Shown in pieces: positions 63,532-64,000 of a stretch of 64,000 nt of DNA. The notes under the pieces were generated by a model. That model was not told the DNA's origin and ran no database searches. It saw nothing but the letters and a program-made list of their open reading frames with translations. Both the position numbers and the translations under genes were made by a program. Origin of the DNA: Bradyrhizobium sp. OK095 (GTDB taxonomy: Bacteria > Pseudomonadota > Alphaproteobacteria > Rhizobiales > Xanthobacteraceae); the NCBI RefSeq assembly GCF_900109945.1, contig NZ_FOBX01000004.1:62001-126000 (forward strand), given 5' to 3'. Each line of letters begins with the position of its first letter. Within the stretch, counting starts at the first letter, position 1.

Positions 63532-63778
63532 AGCGTTCCCCGTGTTTTGCCATTGGCGCGTCCCGCCCGACGGACCGGCGCGCAGGTTCTTCTTGCGCCC
63601 GATGATCCGAAAAAGCCATGGCCCTGACAAGCGTTGATCGCAGGTCAACCTGCGGCGCAGGCATGGGCGCAAGAACCGTTCAGGACTAATTCCGCTTAGC
63701 GGAGTTTGCTCGATTTGCAGGGCGCGGCAAACTCGCTAAACAAGGCGCCGATACTCAATCAAGGGGAAGGAAATCCGG
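63532..63778. other. Divergent promoter region of dehydrogenase and SDR genes
   Basis: 247 bases. No protein is supported. AATTCCGCTTAGCGGAGTTTGC carries TCCGC-TTA-GCGGA at 63689-63701, a small perfect dyad that may be an operator. An AAGGGGAAGG ribosome-binding site precedes the SDR start. Confidence 0.35.
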
Positions 63779-64000
63779 ATGGCCAAAGATAGTTTGTGCG
63801 CAATCGTGACGGGGTCCGCATCCGGGCTTGGTGCTGCGACCGCTGAAATTCTCGCACGGAGCGGGGCGCGGCTCGTCATCAACTACTCGTCGAGTAAGAC
63901 CGAAGCCGAGGCCACGGCAGAGCTCTGCCGCAAGGCCGGCGCTGCCGAAGTGCTGGTCGCGCAGGGCGACGTGTCCAAGGATGAGGATTGCCGCAGAATC
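63779..64000 (+). CDS. SDR-family oxidoreductase (partial, truncated by window end)
   Basis: First 74 codons only. AIVTGSASGLGAATAEILAR contains the NAD(P)-binding TGxxxGxG motif (TGSASGLG, about 11-18), followed by SGARLVINYSSSKTEAEATA and VAQGDVSKDEDCRRI. Classical short-chain dehydrogenase, likely NADPH-preferring by the Arg-containing N-terminus region only weakly. Start ATG 63779 with AAGGGGAAGG 4 to 5 bases upstream. Probably a 3-hydroxyacyl or 3-oxoacyl step of the same pathway. Confidence 0.9.
   Translation, partial: MAKDSLCAIVTGSASGLGAATAEILARSGARLVINYSSSKTEAEATAELCRKAGAAEVLVAQGDVSKDEDCRRI

Overview
The window reads as a chromosomal segment of a high-GC alphaproteobacterium of the Bradyrhizobiaceae, most likely Bradyrhizobium. 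Reasons: almost every gene product has rhizobial or rhodopseudomonad character (RegB/RegA-type redox regulators, CobS/CobT cobaltochelatase, a Suv3-like helicase next to an S4 protein, FdxA and CarD). A glycine:[carrier protein] ligase has the same length and zinc-ligand numbering I remember for the Bradyrhizobium japonicum enzyme. Several families of palindromic intergenic repeats typical of these genomes are scattered between genes. No tRNA, rRNA, CRISPR array, transposase or integrase was seen. The sequence ends inside a short-chain dehydrogenase gene.

Layout. 0-6.4 kb: rpmF, a membrane protein, a small reverse-strand protein and two convergent c-di-GMP enzymes (a PAS-GGDEF-EAL protein with a degenerate GGDEF, and a four-PAS GGDEF-EAL protein). 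6.6-10.4 kb: the aminoacyl-carrier-protein locus (acyltransferase, synthetase-like ligase and acyl-CoA-dehydrogenase-like enzyme on the minus strand, with the carrier protein divergent). 10.5-18.1 kb: methionine salvage (mtnP, mtnA), a HAD hydrolase, a secreted trypsin-like protease, a Baeyer-Villiger-type monooxygenase, and two divergent citrate-synthase-family genes, one carrying an N-terminal helix-turn-helix. 18.3-25.7 kb: a DedA protein, cobS-GNAT-cobT with a Tat-exported phytase-like esterase, a secreted protein and an Old Yellow Enzyme. 25.7-30.2 kb: small genes (membrane protein, PilZ, DUF2235 hydrolase, several proteins under 100 residues) separated by dense palindromic repeats.

30.3-34.6 kb holds one 1422-residue gene of visibly lower GC. 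It encodes an N-terminal NACHT-like NTPase, a long helical middle, a C-terminal PD-(D/E)XK-type nuclease motif and a histone-H1-like basic tail. It is the best candidate for an undescribed, probably antiphage, system. 34.8-42.4 kb: rpmB, a DUF3108 protein, then helicase, S4 protein (apparently starting at ACG), fdxA and carD. 42.4-43.5 kb: two small exported proteins. 43.8-50.7 kb: cyoABCD quinol oxidase, SURF1 and a RegB/RegA-type two-component pair in one tight minus-strand operon, with a 23-bp perfect palindrome upstream. 50.9-55.0 kb: an MHS-type transporter, a cytochrome c, an M48 lipoprotein protease and a secreted nuclease-like protein.

55.2-64 kb looks catabolic: a branched-chain-type ABC substrate-binding protein, enoyl-CoA hydratase, VOC protein and NDP-forming acyl-CoA synthetase on the plus strand, then a second enoyl-CoA hydratase and two paired acyl-CoA dehydrogenases on the minus strand, and a divergent SDR. 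Together these suggest uptake and CoA-dependent degradation of an acid. Functional assignments rest on motifs read by eye; no database search was run.
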